Shown in pieces: positions 9,401-17,697 of a stretch of 64,000 nucleotides of DNA; within the stretch, counting starts at the first letter, position 1; the number at the start of each line of letters is the position of its first letter. A model generated the notes under the pieces. That model ran no database searches. It had not been told where the DNA came from and saw nothing but the letters and a program-made list of their open reading frames with translations. Both the position numbers and the translations under genes were made by a program. Source of the stretch: G963691885 sp963691885 (GTDB lineage Bacteria > Pseudomonadota > Alphaproteobacteria > UBA8366 > Aestuariispiraceae); NCBI GenBank assembly GCA_963691885.1, contig OY829843.1, positions 1,488,001-1,552,000 on the forward strand. The letters run 5' to 3'.

Positions 9401-10004
9401 CAACCGCATGACGCAGGGCCCGGCTTCGCTCGGAACCCTGACCGGTTGCCTCATCATTGGCCTGGGCCAGAACGGTATCACGGGCCGCCTGCATCAATTC
9501 CGCAGATGTGCGCTCATCCATGACTTCAAAGCGTGGGGTCGTGTTGGTTTCCAGCGGGAACCGCCCCAGCACAGACTGGCAGAAGGAATGAATTGTTTTG
9601 ATCTGGACCCCGCCCGGCGCGTCCAGCACAGCAGCGAAGAGACGTCTGGCGGCGCGGCGCATCTCCTCATCCGGCTCAGTTCCGAGAATGGAGGTTATGT
9701 CTGCGTCCAGCTCTGCATCAGAAGAACGCGTCCATTCGCCCAACCGTTTGGTCAGTCGGTTTGCCATTTCAGCCGCAGCCGCTTTGGTAAAGGTGATACA
9801 GAGCAGACGTTCGGGGCGTGTTCCGGTTAACAGCAGGGCCAGGACCCGGTCGGTCAAAACCTTTGTCTTGCCGCTGCCAGCACTGGCAGACACCCAGGTA
9901 TTCCAGGTTGGTTGAGCGGCCCGGCGCTGGGACAGATTGGGATCCGGCATGTCGAACTCCGGTGACGCGGCATCCCTCAGTCCCTTTTCAAGGCCATATG
10001 TCAT
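6426..10004 (-). CDS. addA: Double-strand break repair helicase-nuclease AddA
   Basis: 1192 residues, a UvrD-type helicase with a C-terminal RecB-like nuclease. The Walker A motif SAGSGKT is at 41-47, followed by the LLCITFTKAAAAEM motif, a DEAQDTS Walker B block and VGDLKQSIYSFQ. The ELRVMTVHGSKGLQAPIV and LLYVAMTRAEDRLY helicase motifs come later. The nuclease VLVIDYKTLRP lies at 1128-1137. With AddB it resects double-strand breaks for RecA loading, the alphaproteobacterial counterpart of RecBCD. The ATG overlaps the addB stop by four bases (ATGA), which fixes the start and implies translational coupling. Confidence 0.96.
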   Translation of the reverse strand: MTYGLEKGLRDAASPEFDMPDPNLSQRRAAQPTWNTWVSASAGSGKTKVLTDRVLALLLTGTRPERLLCITFTKAAAAEMANRLTKRLGEWTRSSDAELDADITSILGTEPDEEMRRAARRLFAAVLDAPGGVQIKTIHSFCQSVLGRFPLETNTTPRFEVMDERTSAELMQAARDTVLAQANDEATGQGSERSRALRHAVGVISRRLQEDRFDKLLVELSRERSRLRRLLGVDASQLGAVMTRLYEALNAEPGLDEEAVRKAACAEEVFDRDDLINIVEALRTYGNQKTDADKAAGIAAWLAGDAEDRVRLYEAYKLVFLTADGKPREKLMTKAVFEKDPAALAAMEREADRLLAVEATLKRQITAECSAALLTLGSEMLKTYEVGKTARSLLDYDDLILRTRDLLDPARKSVSWVMYKLDGGLEHILVDEAQDTSLEQWEIISGLAEDFFSGDGVTERTRTLFVVGDLKQSIYSFQRADPMKFLEMRADFKTRIQNVNQNFQSVPMSVSFRSTRAVLSAVDAVFANPTAKDGLAGADETVAHFAHRASAPGLVELWPLVPAAAKEDAEPWSLPIAVEAETPADRRLAEGLARRIAGWIDREYLPSKQRMVRAGDILILVRSRNRLVNMLIRALKGEGVAVAGVDRMVLSRQLAVQDLVALFQFLLLPTDDLTLASVLKGPLIGLSEEDLFDLAWDRGKLSLWERLQIVSAKESRFAAVADWLSALLAAVDYDPPFELLSRVLNNPCPAPVPEGETPPLSGRRAVLARLGIEAEDPIDEFLNLALTYDQRRTPSLQGFLHWFAAGEEAIKRDLEAEARDELRVMTVHGSKGLQAPIVILPDTMTTVSSRGGADPKLFWIDGQAGDAIPAWPPAAAFVDGPCADEREVLKTRAAQEDRRLLYVAMTRAEDRLYICGAAGQKKVNGETWYSLVEAGLSGHPDRVEADFSEGEGWSGPMLRLTYGVHEAPIDHSSDLPSVPPSTSEPQALPDWLFAEPAAEPSPPRPIVPSRPDIDDPPARSPLSGDQDRIYRRGTLIHSLLQFLPELPIEERESAALRYLIRPVSGVEENAARRIYQEVARVMEDPQFAPIFGPNSQAEVPLTGLLGEGENAQVVSGQLDRLVVTDESVLVIDYKTLRPAPEIPSQIPAAYIRQLATYRGLLQQIFPDKTVRCALLWTDIPRLMVLDDRLLKL

Positions 10005-13000
10005 TGGCCGTCCTCACCGGTGCCACCAGCCGACCATTCGCCGATACGGGCCAGATGCTCATAATCATTATAGCGCGGGGCAAACGCGGTTCTGGGCACC
10101 GCAAGATAGGGGGTCAACGGATCATCAAAGCGGGCGACAAGGGCCTGCATACCCTCCATCGCCTCATCCAGAAGCTTGTCCATATCCTTGACCTTGATTG
10201 GCTCAATTTTGCCTGCGGGGTCACCGCCGGTCAGCCGCCAGAACGCAAGATGAGACACCTCGCCTCTGCCGATAGATCTGAACCCGCCATGGCGCAACAA
10301 GGCGGCCTCCAAAGGCAATTGCGGTTTACGCCCGCTTACAACCGCCTTTGACGATGGGGCCTCCCCTGTCTTGTAATCAAGAATGCCAAAACTGCCATCG
10401 GCCAACTGATCAATTCTGTCGGCGCGCGCGGTCAGTTTGAAAGGTCCTGCCGGCGCATCGATTTCAAATGCCCCCTCTTCTTCGATGAAAGAGGCGACGA
10501 GACTAGCCCGAAGATCTGTTTCCCGCCGGATGAACCAATCGGCAATCCGCAGAAACCGGGGCCACCAGAACGCGCCAACAGCGGGGCGATAAATCTCCTG
10601 TCCGAATGCCGCGCGGCCGCACTCGATCAGCCTCTCATACGCATCATCCGGCAAAGGACCGGACCTCATCTGTTTTGTGAAACGTTCCAGCGCATCGTGG
10701 ATAATACTGCCCCGTTTGGAAGCACCAGGCAGTTCCTCCAACGCATCAAGCGGCTTCAGGTTCAGGATATAGCGCGCGTAAATTCCGTAGGGATCCGCGT
10801 ACCAGGTTTCAATCCCCGTAACCGACATCTCACGACGGCGGGCCGACACCGGCGGCGTCGGGGCGGGCCGGTCAATCGGCACAGCCTCACCCCGAATGCG
10901 GTTGAGCGCCGCCTCAAATGCAAACCAGGGCACCGCGTCTTCTGAAACGCCACTCAATCCGGCCGCATCCATCACGACATCCAGACGGGACAACCAGCGC
11001 GATGGCACCGTCGGTGTGCCGTCACTTTTCTCCGCCCGTGTAATCAATACACGGGGTGCGCAAAAAGCCTGGGCAAAGTCGTGGGCAGAGAGGCCGATAC
11101 GCCGCTCTGGGGGGGGTAGTCCAAATTTCTGTCGCATCGGGCGGGACATCCAGGCATCGGCATCCACCTCTGGCGGCCAGATTCCGTCATTCAATCCCCC
11201 AAGAACAACCTGATCCGCATGTTGAAGCCTGGCTTCCTGCGGCCCCCAGATGGAAAGCCGTGGATGGGTCCCAAACCGGGAACGCACCACCTGACCGCCC
11301 AGCAATGCATCAAACAAACCGACATAATCCCGACCGGAGATCGGTTGCAGATCCTCACCCGTGGCATCGGCAAGTTCCATCATGAAGCGCACCATCGCCT
11401 CACCCGCATCCCCGCTCCACAAACGGTCGCCGCCGCTTGTGTCCTCATCGTCTCTTGCCAATGCTTCGGCGCATTCCAGATGGGTTTTGACAAGGGTCTG
11501 AAGCGGCTGCTTGCCGGCTTGAAACAGGTCGAATAATGGTCCCAGACAATCCTGCATTGTCTCAATGAACGCGGTCAGTTCTTCATTTTGATCCGGAACC
11601 AGAGCCAATAAACCACCAAAGCCCGGCGCGGGTTTTGGCCCCCGCAACACACGACGTTCAAGGGCGCGGACCTGCGCGCGAAATGATGCCGGTGCCATGC
11701 CCCCGCAAGCCATCGGATGCTTCAACACCGAAAGCAGAGCGGCAGGCGCCAATCCCCGTTCCATCGCCTCCAGCAACAGGCGCAGAAAGGATCCCGGAAC
11801 TGTTGTCGTCAGCGGTTGACCCGCTGAATCATCGACTTGCAACCCCCAACGGGTGAGCTCTGCAGCAACCCGTCTGGCCAGGTTTCTGTCTGGTGTTATC
11901 AGCGCTGCGCGCTGCATTGGTTTCTCAACCGCCTTGCGCAGGGCGAGCGCGATGACCATCGCCTCCTGCCCCTGCGTCGCACAGGTGACAATAGAGAGGC
12001 CGTCCAACGCATCTTGCCCCATATCAGGAACAACACGCCAGGCATCTGTCGCCTGGGCGGGGCGCATCGCCTCGCTCAACAGGATAAGGCGGTCTGGATG
12101 GGCGCGGCGATGGTCCGGGTCAAGCATGACCGGCCAGGTTGATACCTGTGACCGGTCCCGTCCAAACCGCTTGAGCAGGTGAAACATGCCGTATTGGGGA
12201 TGGGTCGGTGAGTCCCCCACAGCCTTCCAGGCGCGACCATCCAGATGTTGGTCCAGACCCGGCAGAACGACAAAACCGTTTGGGAAGGAAAGCACCGTTT
12301 CTATCAATTCCGCAGTTACGGGAATAGAGCCGGTCGATCCAGCCGCAATGACAGGCCCCTCGGGTTTCGCCTTTTTCAGCGAGGTGATCTGTATCCGACG
12401 CAGTCGCGTTGACCAAAGCCCGGGATCAATAGTACCTTCCGCCTCCTGAACCTTCGGCCAGAAGACCCGAACAATGTCGAGAAACTGCAGGATCTGCTGC
12501 CAATGCACCGCGTAATCATCCGGCACCAGATTATCGAGGTCATCCAGACTGCGCCCCTCAGTATGGACCTGGTCAATCAATCGCACCAAATCCGCAGCCA
12601 GTCGGACGGCCTGTTCCGGTGTGCTTCTGTCCCGCGGCCCCGCCTCGGCCTCAGCCAGTTTTTCCGAGTGCCTGAATATCAGTTCCGCCAGAAGCAGGCG
12701 ACGGCGCAAATCGGATGCCGGTGGCGGCAGATCCGCCATCTCCGCCAGTGCTGTCGTGTCGAGACCGTCGCCCAGGATAAGTTCATCATCATCGACATCC
12801 CCAATGGGCCGCATCAGCGGCAACAACAGAGCACGTCCCCCCGTTCGCCGCAAAAAGGCCTCTCTGAGAGAACGGCACGCTCGCCTTGTCGGCAACAATA
12901 CTGTAAGTCGGGAAAGGGTGAGGGGGTCGGATCCAAAATGTTCCAAGATCCCGTCCGCCAACGTATCAACAAAGGATAGGTCCGACGGGATGGTGTATAT

Positions 13001-13018
13001 TTGTCCTGGCTCCAGCAT
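10001..13018 (-). CDS. addB: Double-strand break repair protein AddB
   Basis: 1005 residues, partner of AddA. The N-terminal half is an inactive helicase-like fold: LLPTRRACRSLREAFL stands where a Walker A motif would be, as in the alphaproteobacterial AddB branch. The middle has the QVVLGGLNDGIWPP segment shared with the family. The C-terminal nuclease contains FGILDYKTGEAPSSKAV, with the Asp and Lys of a PD-(D/E)XK site, ahead of LPLEAALLRHGGF. It is coupled to addA by a four-base overlap and starts 9 bases after the murU stop, so tsaE-amgK-murU-addB-addA are probably co-transcribed. Confidence 0.95.
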   Translation of the reverse strand: MLEPGQIYTIPSDLSFVDTLADGILEHFGSDPLTLSRLTVLLPTRRACRSLREAFLRRTGGRALLLPLMRPIGDVDDDELILGDGLDTTALAEMADLPPPASDLRRRLLLAELIFRHSEKLAEAEAGPRDRSTPEQAVRLAADLVRLIDQVHTEGRSLDDLDNLVPDDYAVHWQQILQFLDIVRVFWPKVQEAEGTIDPGLWSTRLRRIQITSLKKAKPEGPVIAAGSTGSIPVTAELIETVLSFPNGFVVLPGLDQHLDGRAWKAVGDSPTHPQYGMFHLLKRFGRDRSQVSTWPVMLDPDHRRAHPDRLILLSEAMRPAQATDAWRVVPDMGQDALDGLSIVTCATQGQEAMVIALALRKAVEKPMQRAALITPDRNLARRVAAELTRWGLQVDDSAGQPLTTTVPGSFLRLLLEAMERGLAPAALLSVLKHPMACGGMAPASFRAQVRALERRVLRGPKPAPGFGGLLALVPDQNEELTAFIETMQDCLGPLFDLFQAGKQPLQTLVKTHLECAEALARDDEDTSGGDRLWSGDAGEAMVRFMMELADATGEDLQPISGRDYVGLFDALLGGQVVRSRFGTHPRLSIWGPQEARLQHADQVVLGGLNDGIWPPEVDADAWMSRPMRQKFGLPPPERRIGLSAHDFAQAFCAPRVLITRAEKSDGTPTVPSRWLSRLDVVMDAAGLSGVSEDAVPWFAFEAALNRIRGEAVPIDRPAPTPPVSARRREMSVTGIETWYADPYGIYARYILNLKPLDALEELPGASKRGSIIHDALERFTKQMRSGPLPDDAYERLIECGRAAFGQEIYRPAVGAFWWPRFLRIADWFIRRETDLRASLVASFIEEEGAFEIDAPAGPFKLTARADRIDQLADGSFGILDYKTGEAPSSKAVVSGRKPQLPLEAALLRHGGFRSIGRGEVSHLAFWRLTGGDPAGKIEPIKVKDMDKLLDEAMEGMQALVARFDDPLTPYLAVPRTAFAPRYNDYEHLARIGEWSAGGTGEDGQ

Positions 13019-13027
13019 GATACCAGA

Positions 13028-13762
13028 TTAACGCGTGTTCGCCCGTGTGTAACCCTCGGTGATGACTTCCTCTACTTCGCTGAGCGTCGCCGCCGTTCCG
13101 ACATGAAACCACTCACCATCATGAACGATTGCCGCCAACCGTCCCGCCGCTTCTGTCTTTAGATAGATATCTCTTAACGGAAAGGGACCGTCGCGCTGAA
13201 CATCGGCAAACAGAGAGGGTTTGAGGATTTGCAATCCGGCAAAGACATAGGGCGCGGCCACCCGCTGGGCACGATGCGACAGCTCCCCCTCAGGCGTCAG
13301 GTAATAGTCGCCCGGGCCGTCATATCCATATGTGTTCACCACCGGCACCAGAAGCAGCAAGGCATCCATACGCCGCCCGTCCCATGCCGCCAGCATTCTG
13401 TTCGCGGCTGGCGAAATACCATCAAACCAAACCACATCGGATGACGTGACAAAGAACGGGTTGTCGCCCAGGACCGGCAAGGCGTCACGAACGCCCCCAC
13501 CCGTTTCCTGAATGACGGGTTCATACCTCAAAGTCACATCTGCACGATCCTTGAAATGATCCTGCATCTGTTCTGCCAGGTAGTGGGTATTGATAACAAA
13601 GTTCTTGACCCCTGCCTGTCCGAGCCGGTCCATTGTCCAGTCAATCAGCGCCTGTCCGGCAAGTTTTACCAGGGGTTTTGGGGTTGTGTCCGTCAAAGGG
13701 GCCATGCGCGTCCCAAAGCCCGCCGCCAGGATCATCGCCCGGTCAATTCGCTGCCTGGCCAT
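13028..13762 (-). CDS. murU: N-acetylmuramate alpha-1-phosphate uridylyltransferase (MurU-type nucleotidyltransferase)
   Basis: About 244 residues of a sugar-nucleotide transferase. The signature AMILAAGFGTRMAPLT and the PKPLVKLAG block are at residues 9-36, with a metal-binding segment FFVTSSDVVWFDG. MurU makes UDP-MurNAc from MurNAc-1-phosphate in the peptidoglycan recycling route that bypasses de novo MurA/MurB. The kinase supplying its substrate, AmgK, is encoded immediately upstream. The frame is open to 13834, but the ATG at 13762 lies one base after the amgK stop and gives the normal short N-terminus. The substrate is inferred from family and gene pairing; a general NTP-transferase role cannot be excluded. 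Confidence 0.88.
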   Translation of the reverse strand: MARQRIDRAMILAAGFGTRMAPLTDTTPKPLVKLAGQALIDWTMDRLGQAGVKNFVINTHYLAEQMQDHFKDRADVTLRYEPVIQETGGGVRDALPVLGDNPFFVTSSDVVWFDGISPAANRMLAAWDGRRMDALLLLVPVVNTYGYDGPGDYYLTPEGELSHRAQRVAAPYVFAGLQILKPSLFADVQRDGPFPLRDIYLKTEAAGRLAAIVHDGEWFHVGTAATLSEVEEVITEGYTRANTR

Positions 13763-13763
13763 A

Positions 13764-14792
13764 TCAATCACCCGCGTTCGGGTTGGACTGTACCATTGGG
13801 GTACGTCGGGCCGACTTTGGGCAGTGCTGATCAAGCCAGCCTTTCAGCGGGCCAAGCGAGGGATGGGACATATCCCCCTCAATCCAGCGCCAGACACGAT
13901 CGATATGCCGCAGGTAACCGGGTTTCCCGTCGCGCCGGTCCAACCGGGTAAAAATCCCCAGAATTTTCAGACCACGTTGAGCACCGAGAATCGCGTAGGA
14001 CATTTTGAGGGCTTCCGGTTCAATTTGCGGGAAAGCCTTTTCAAAACGGTCAAGCAAGCGGGCCTGAACATCGGGGGAAACATCACGTCGCGCGTCTTCA
14101 AGCAGAGAGACCAGATCATAGGTAACGGGACCAATGACGGCATCCTGAAAATCGAGCAGCCCGACAGATCTCGGGCTTTCCCTGTCCGGCAACCAGATCA
14201 GATTGTCGACATGGAAGTCCCGCAGAACGAGTGTGTCTGGAACCTGTCTTGCCTGATCCAGAAGATCCCGCCACTGGCTGAGAAAAGAACCGCGCATCTC
14301 ATCAGACAGGTCATCCAGACCCACGGCCGGCATATACCAATCCAGAAAAAGCGAAACTTCATTCAGCAGCAACTGATCTGTATAGAGGGGTAGTTCGGCA
14401 TCTGCGGTCTGAACGTCAAAGCGCCGTTGCACGGTGATTAGCGCCTCCAGCGCCTGGGCATAGAGCGTTGCCTCATCCGCGCCCATATCCAGCATTCTGG
14501 TGAATGTGTCATCCCCCAGATCTTCGATCAGCAAAAACCCGTTTTCTGCATCTTCAGCGATAATTTCTGGTGCGCTGAGGTCAAGCTTCGCCAATTGAGA
14601 GGCGATTTCGCAGAACGGACGAACATCTTCCTTGTCCGGTGGCGCATCCATCAGAACGGCCCGCCGCCAGCCATCCTGGAGCCTGTCATATCGGCGAAAG
14701 GAGGCATCATCTGCCAGCACGGATCGATGGCGCTCCTCCCAACCATGGGAGGTCAGAAACGCCTGCAGCAATTCTGTTCGAGCGTTGCTCAT
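13764..14792 (-). CDS. amgK: N-acetylmuramate/N-acetylglucosamine kinase (AmgK-type phosphotransferase)
   Basis: 342 residues with the aminoglycoside-phosphotransferase fold. The catalytic loop RDFHVDNLIW (Asp192, Asp196, Asn197) and the metal-binding LLDFQDAVIGP (Asp214) are intact, as is the LLIEDLGDDTF hinge. AmgK phosphorylates MurNAc or GlcNAc at the anomeric position and feeds MurU next door, returning cell-wall sugars to UDP-MurNAc and conferring intrinsic fosfomycin tolerance in species where this was studied. Its start overlaps the tsaE stop by four bases. It could be annotated generically as a phosphotransferase, but pairing with murU supports AmgK. Confidence 0.9.
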   Translation of the reverse strand: MSNARTELLQAFLTSHGWEERHRSVLADDASFRRYDRLQDGWRRAVLMDAPPDKEDVRPFCEIASQLAKLDLSAPEIIAEDAENGFLLIEDLGDDTFTRMLDMGADEATLYAQALEALITVQRRFDVQTADAELPLYTDQLLLNEVSLFLDWYMPAVGLDDLSDEMRGSFLSQWRDLLDQARQVPDTLVLRDFHVDNLIWLPDRESPRSVGLLDFQDAVIGPVTYDLVSLLEDARRDVSPDVQARLLDRFEKAFPQIEPEALKMSYAILGAQRGLKILGIFTRLDRRDGKPGYLRHIDRVWRWIEGDMSHPSLGPLKGWLDQHCPKSARRTPMVQSNPNAGD

Positions 14793-15271
14793 TCCTCTAC
14801 CAGACCTCTCAATCGCCGTCCCCAGTCTTCCCCGCCCCGAAAAGCGACTGACCGTCCGTCGCCTTTATGGGTCAATTCAATACGAAGATGGTCCCGTGGC
14901 AGCAAGGAACCCATGCGATCCGGCCATTCAATCATGCTGATCGCGTCCGAGAAGGCATCTTCGATTCCCAATTCATAGACCTCTTCCGGCTCCTCCAACC
15001 GATACAGGTCGAAATGCCATAATTCACCGGCGGGCAGGCCATAGGTCTGAACCAATGTGAATGTGGGGCTTGGCACATCCTGATCGCCACCCAACTCGCT
15101 CTGAATGAGCCCGCGCACAAAGGTGGTCTTGCCCGTCCCAAGATCACCGTCAAGCGCAACGATATCTCCCGGCTGCAGGAAAGGACCGAGCCGGGACCCC
15201 AGCGCGGCTGTCTCGTCAGCATCCTTCAGATCAATCTGATGAATAAGGTTACCGGCTGGGCTCGTACGCAT
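14789..15271 (-). CDS. tsaE: tRNA threonylcarbamoyladenosine biosynthesis ATPase TsaE
   Basis: A 160-residue P-loop ATPase that works with TsaB and TsaD to install t6A37 in ANN-decoding tRNAs. Walker A GDLGTGKTT lies at 42-50, with VPSPTFTLVQTY and LWHFDLYRLEEPEEVYELGIED, the family signature, following. The C-terminal EWPDRMGSLLP loop is present. It is the first gene of the minus-strand run leading to addA. A 223-base divergent region to the ferredoxin reductase gene must hold its promoter. In many alphaproteobacteria divL comes directly before tsaE; here three genes intervene. Confidence 0.95.
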   Translation of the reverse strand: MRTSPAGNLIHQIDLKDADETAALGSRLGPFLQPGDIVALDGDLGTGKTTFVRGLIQSELGGDQDVPSPTFTLVQTYGLPAGELWHFDLYRLEEPEEVYELGIEDAFSDAISMIEWPDRMGSLLPRDHLRIELTHKGDGRSVAFRGGEDWGRRLRGLVEE

Positions 15272-15494
15272 CTTTCATCAAACCCGATCTTAAGACTTTA
15301 GTCGCGGATGCTCGCAAAACAGGTCGGTTTCAGAGCGGCCCGAAATAACAACTTGCGTCACGGTTCTCCGCACGTAGAAAACAATGCGCATGCGGGTACG
15401 GTTATAAGCGATTCGAAGGCAACCTTGCCAGCGGTTAAGAGGCTTAATCGGCCAATCGTTACACCAACAATTCTTTTGGAAACAGAGAGCGAAA

Positions 15495-16541
15495 ATGAAC
15501 GAGCAATCCATCCAGACCTCTGATGAAAAGACCGAAGCAGAAACTGATGTTCTGATCGTTGGAGCGGGTCCCGTCGGGCTTTTTGCCGTGTTCCAGTTCG
15601 GCATGTTGGGAATGAAATGCCATGTGGTCGACGCCCTTGAGGAAATCGGTGGTCAATGCACCGCACTGTATCCTGAAAAGCCGATTTACGATATTCCGGC
15701 CTTTGCCTCTGTTCAGGCAGGCGATCTGATCACCCGGTTGGAAGAACAGGCCCTGCCCTTCGCTCCGGTCTATCATCTGGATCAGCAGGTTCAGGAACTG
15801 AGCGGGAGTGTTGAGACAGGTTTCACGGCAACAACCTCCAAAGGGAACAGAATAAAGGCAAAAGTCATCGTGATTGCCGCCGGTGGAGGTGCCTTTGGCC
15901 CCAACCGCCCACCCCTTGAAAACCTCTCTGATTATGAGGGAAAGAGCGTCTTTTATCTGGTCAAACGCCGCGAAGATTTCCGGAATCGAACCATTGTGAT
16001 TGGCGGTGGTGGAGACTCTGCTGTGGACTGGGCCCTCTCCCTTTCAGAAGTGGCCACGAAAATCTATGTGGTCCATCGCAGGGATCGTTTCCGGGCAGCG
16101 CCCGAAAGTATCAAGCAACTGCATGAACTCGCCGCCGCCGGACAGGTTGAGCTTGTCGTCCCCTATCAATTAGCCGGTCTTGAGGGGACAGCGGGCGCTC
16201 TCAGCGCGGTCGTTGTCAAAGATCTGGATGGGGCAGAACGCCGTCTTGAGGCTGACTGCCTTTTGCCTTTCTACGGCCTGGCCAGCACGCTTGGCCCGAT
16301 CGCAGAATGGGAACTTGACCTCGCAAAAAGCCTGATCAGTGTGGACAGCGCCCATTGCGAATCGAACCGCCCCGGTATTTACGCAATTGGCGATATCGCA
16401 ACTTATCCCGGAAAACTGAAATTGATCCTCCAGGGTTTCGCCGATGCCGCCGCCGCCGCCCATCATGCTTATGGAACCGTCTTTCCGGACCAGGCATTGC
16501 ACTTTGAATATTCCACAACCAAAGGCGTCGCCACTCTCTAG
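15495..16541 (+). CDS. Ferredoxin/flavodoxin-NADP+ reductase, thioredoxin-reductase-like type
   Basis: 348 residues with two dinucleotide folds: VLIVGAGPVGLFAVFQFG binds FAD near the N-terminus and IVIGGGGDSAVDWAL binds NADPH mid-protein. The C-terminal YAIGDIATYPGKLKLILQGFADAA closes the FAD site. The overall layout is thioredoxin-reductase-like but there is no redox-active CxxC, which marks the YumC/homodimeric FNR class. It moves electrons between NADPH and ferredoxin or flavodoxin. It is transcribed alone, divergent from tsaE and convergent with the threonine aldolase gene. Confidence 0.9.
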   Translation: MNEQSIQTSDEKTEAETDVLIVGAGPVGLFAVFQFGMLGMKCHVVDALEEIGGQCTALYPEKPIYDIPAFASVQAGDLITRLEEQALPFAPVYHLDQQVQELSGSVETGFTATTSKGNRIKAKVIVIAAGGGAFGPNRPPLENLSDYEGKSVFYLVKRREDFRNRTIVIGGGGDSAVDWALSLSEVATKIYVVHRRDRFRAAPESIKQLHELAAAGQVELVVPYQLAGLEGTAGALSAVVVKDLDGAERRLEADCLLPFYGLASTLGPIAEWELDLAKSLISVDSAHCESNRPGIYAIGDIATYPGKLKLILQGFADAAAAAHHAYGTVFPDQALHFEYSTTKGVATL

Positions 16542-16569
16542 GGGTCTGGCACCCTGTTTGAGCGGCCCT

Positions 16570-17610
16570 CTACGCGAAGCGCGTTTTAAGTTCCTGCTGA
16601 ATTTCACCGATCAGGTTCACTGTAGTGGTTAAAGCAGCATCATCGATGCCAAGATGGGTGACCCAGCGTTGCCTCTCTGGCGTGCCTGAAAGGCGAATGC
16701 CTCTTTGTTGCAGAAGCTCTGTAAATCGATCCCCCACAGACAGATCAACATCGCAGAACACCATATTGGTGTGCGGACCATCGACCGTCAGGCCCGGAAG
16801 CATCGACAGTGCAGCTGCCAGTTCCACCGCCCTGGAATGATCCTCCGCCAGTCTTGATATATTATTTTCGAGCGCAAAAAGACCGCCCGCTGCAACAATG
16901 CCGGCCTGCCGCATCCCACCACCCAGCATCTGACGGTGCCGCCGCGCTCTTTCAATAAGTGCCGCGGACCCAACCAAAACGGAACCGAATGGCGCGCCAA
17001 GACCTTTGGAGAGACAAAAGCTCACTGTATCGCAAGCTTCCGCAATGCTGGAAACCGGGCATCCCAGTGCCATAGCAGCATTAAAAACACGAGCGCCATC
17101 CATGTGAACTTGCAAACCCCGGCTTTTGGCCAGTTCGGCAAGATCTTGCAAATAACGCAGAGGCAAAACCCGCCCATGAATGGTGTTTTCAATCGCAATC
17201 AATCGCACAGGGGCAAACAGAATTGAGGTTGGAAGAAGAGAGGCTTCAATATCATCCAGTTTCAGGGTCCCGTCCGGCTGGTTCGTAACGACTTGCGGCT
17301 GCACACCAGCAACCATGGCGGCACCCCCCAATTCACACACATAGGAATGTGAGCGATTCCCGACAATATAGGCCTCGCCACGCTGACAGTGAGACATGAC
17401 GGCAATCAGGTTTGATTGCGTGCCAGACGTGGTGAACAAAGCAGCCTCTTTTCCAAACAACTCGGCCGACCGCTGCTCAAGCCGGTGGATTGTCGGATCC
17501 TCGAGGTAGTAATCATCGCCGAGTTCAGCATTGGTCATCGCATCGCGCATGCCTGCACAAGGCTGAGTTACAGTGTCGCTTCTAAAATCCAGTTCAATTG
17601 TCTGCGTCAT
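16570..17610 (-). CDS. ltaE: Low-specificity L-threonine aldolase
   Basis: 346 residues, a fold-type I PLP enzyme splitting threonine (or allo-threonine) to glycine and acetaldehyde. The N-terminal DFRSDTVTQP block, HMDGARVFNAAMALG and the PLP-lysine motif FCLSKGLGAPFGSVLVG are diagnostic. AAAGGA stands 8 bases before the ATG. That ribosome site lies inside a large inverted repeat (17614-17651), suggesting control of translation or an operator. The divergent neighbour is an Lrp/AsnC regulator, a common arrangement for a regulator of the adjacent amino-acid gene. Confidence 0.94.
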   Translation of the reverse strand: MTQTIELDFRSDTVTQPCAGMRDAMTNAELGDDYYLEDPTIHRLEQRSAELFGKEAALFTTSGTQSNLIAVMSHCQRGEAYIVGNRSHSYVCELGGAAMVAGVQPQVVTNQPDGTLKLDDIEASLLPTSILFAPVRLIAIENTIHGRVLPLRYLQDLAELAKSRGLQVHMDGARVFNAAMALGCPVSSIAEACDTVSFCLSKGLGAPFGSVLVGSAALIERARRHRQMLGGGMRQAGIVAAGGLFALENNISRLAEDHSRAVELAAALSMLPGLTVDGPHTNMVFCDVDLSVGDRFTELLQQRGIRLSGTPERQRWVTHLGIDDAALTTTVNLIGEIQQELKTRFA

Positions 17611-17613
17611 GGG

Positions 17614-17651
17614 GTCGGGTCCTTTCTTGATCTGAAAAGAAACTACCCGAC
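17614..17651. repeat. 38-base inverted repeat between ltaE and the Lrp-type gene
   Basis: Arms GTCGGGT (17614-17620) and ACCCGAC (17645-17651) pair perfectly. Inside them TTTCTT (17623-17628) pairs with AAGAAA (17637-17642), leaving two-base bulges and an eight-base centre. The left arm covers the ltaE ribosome-binding site on the minus strand. It may act as an operator for the divergent Lrp-type regulator or as an mRNA hairpin hiding the ltaE start. Symmetry is seen; function is inferred. Confidence 0.65.
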
Positions 17652-17697
17652 TATCCGTGCAATAGGTGATTGAAGATTAGATGAATTTGCAATAAAA

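Noticed and set aside
15405..15460. TTAA pairs upstream of the ferredoxin reductase gene as a CtrA box
   Set aside because: The two TTAA elements are separated by five bases rather than seven and lack flanking consensus.
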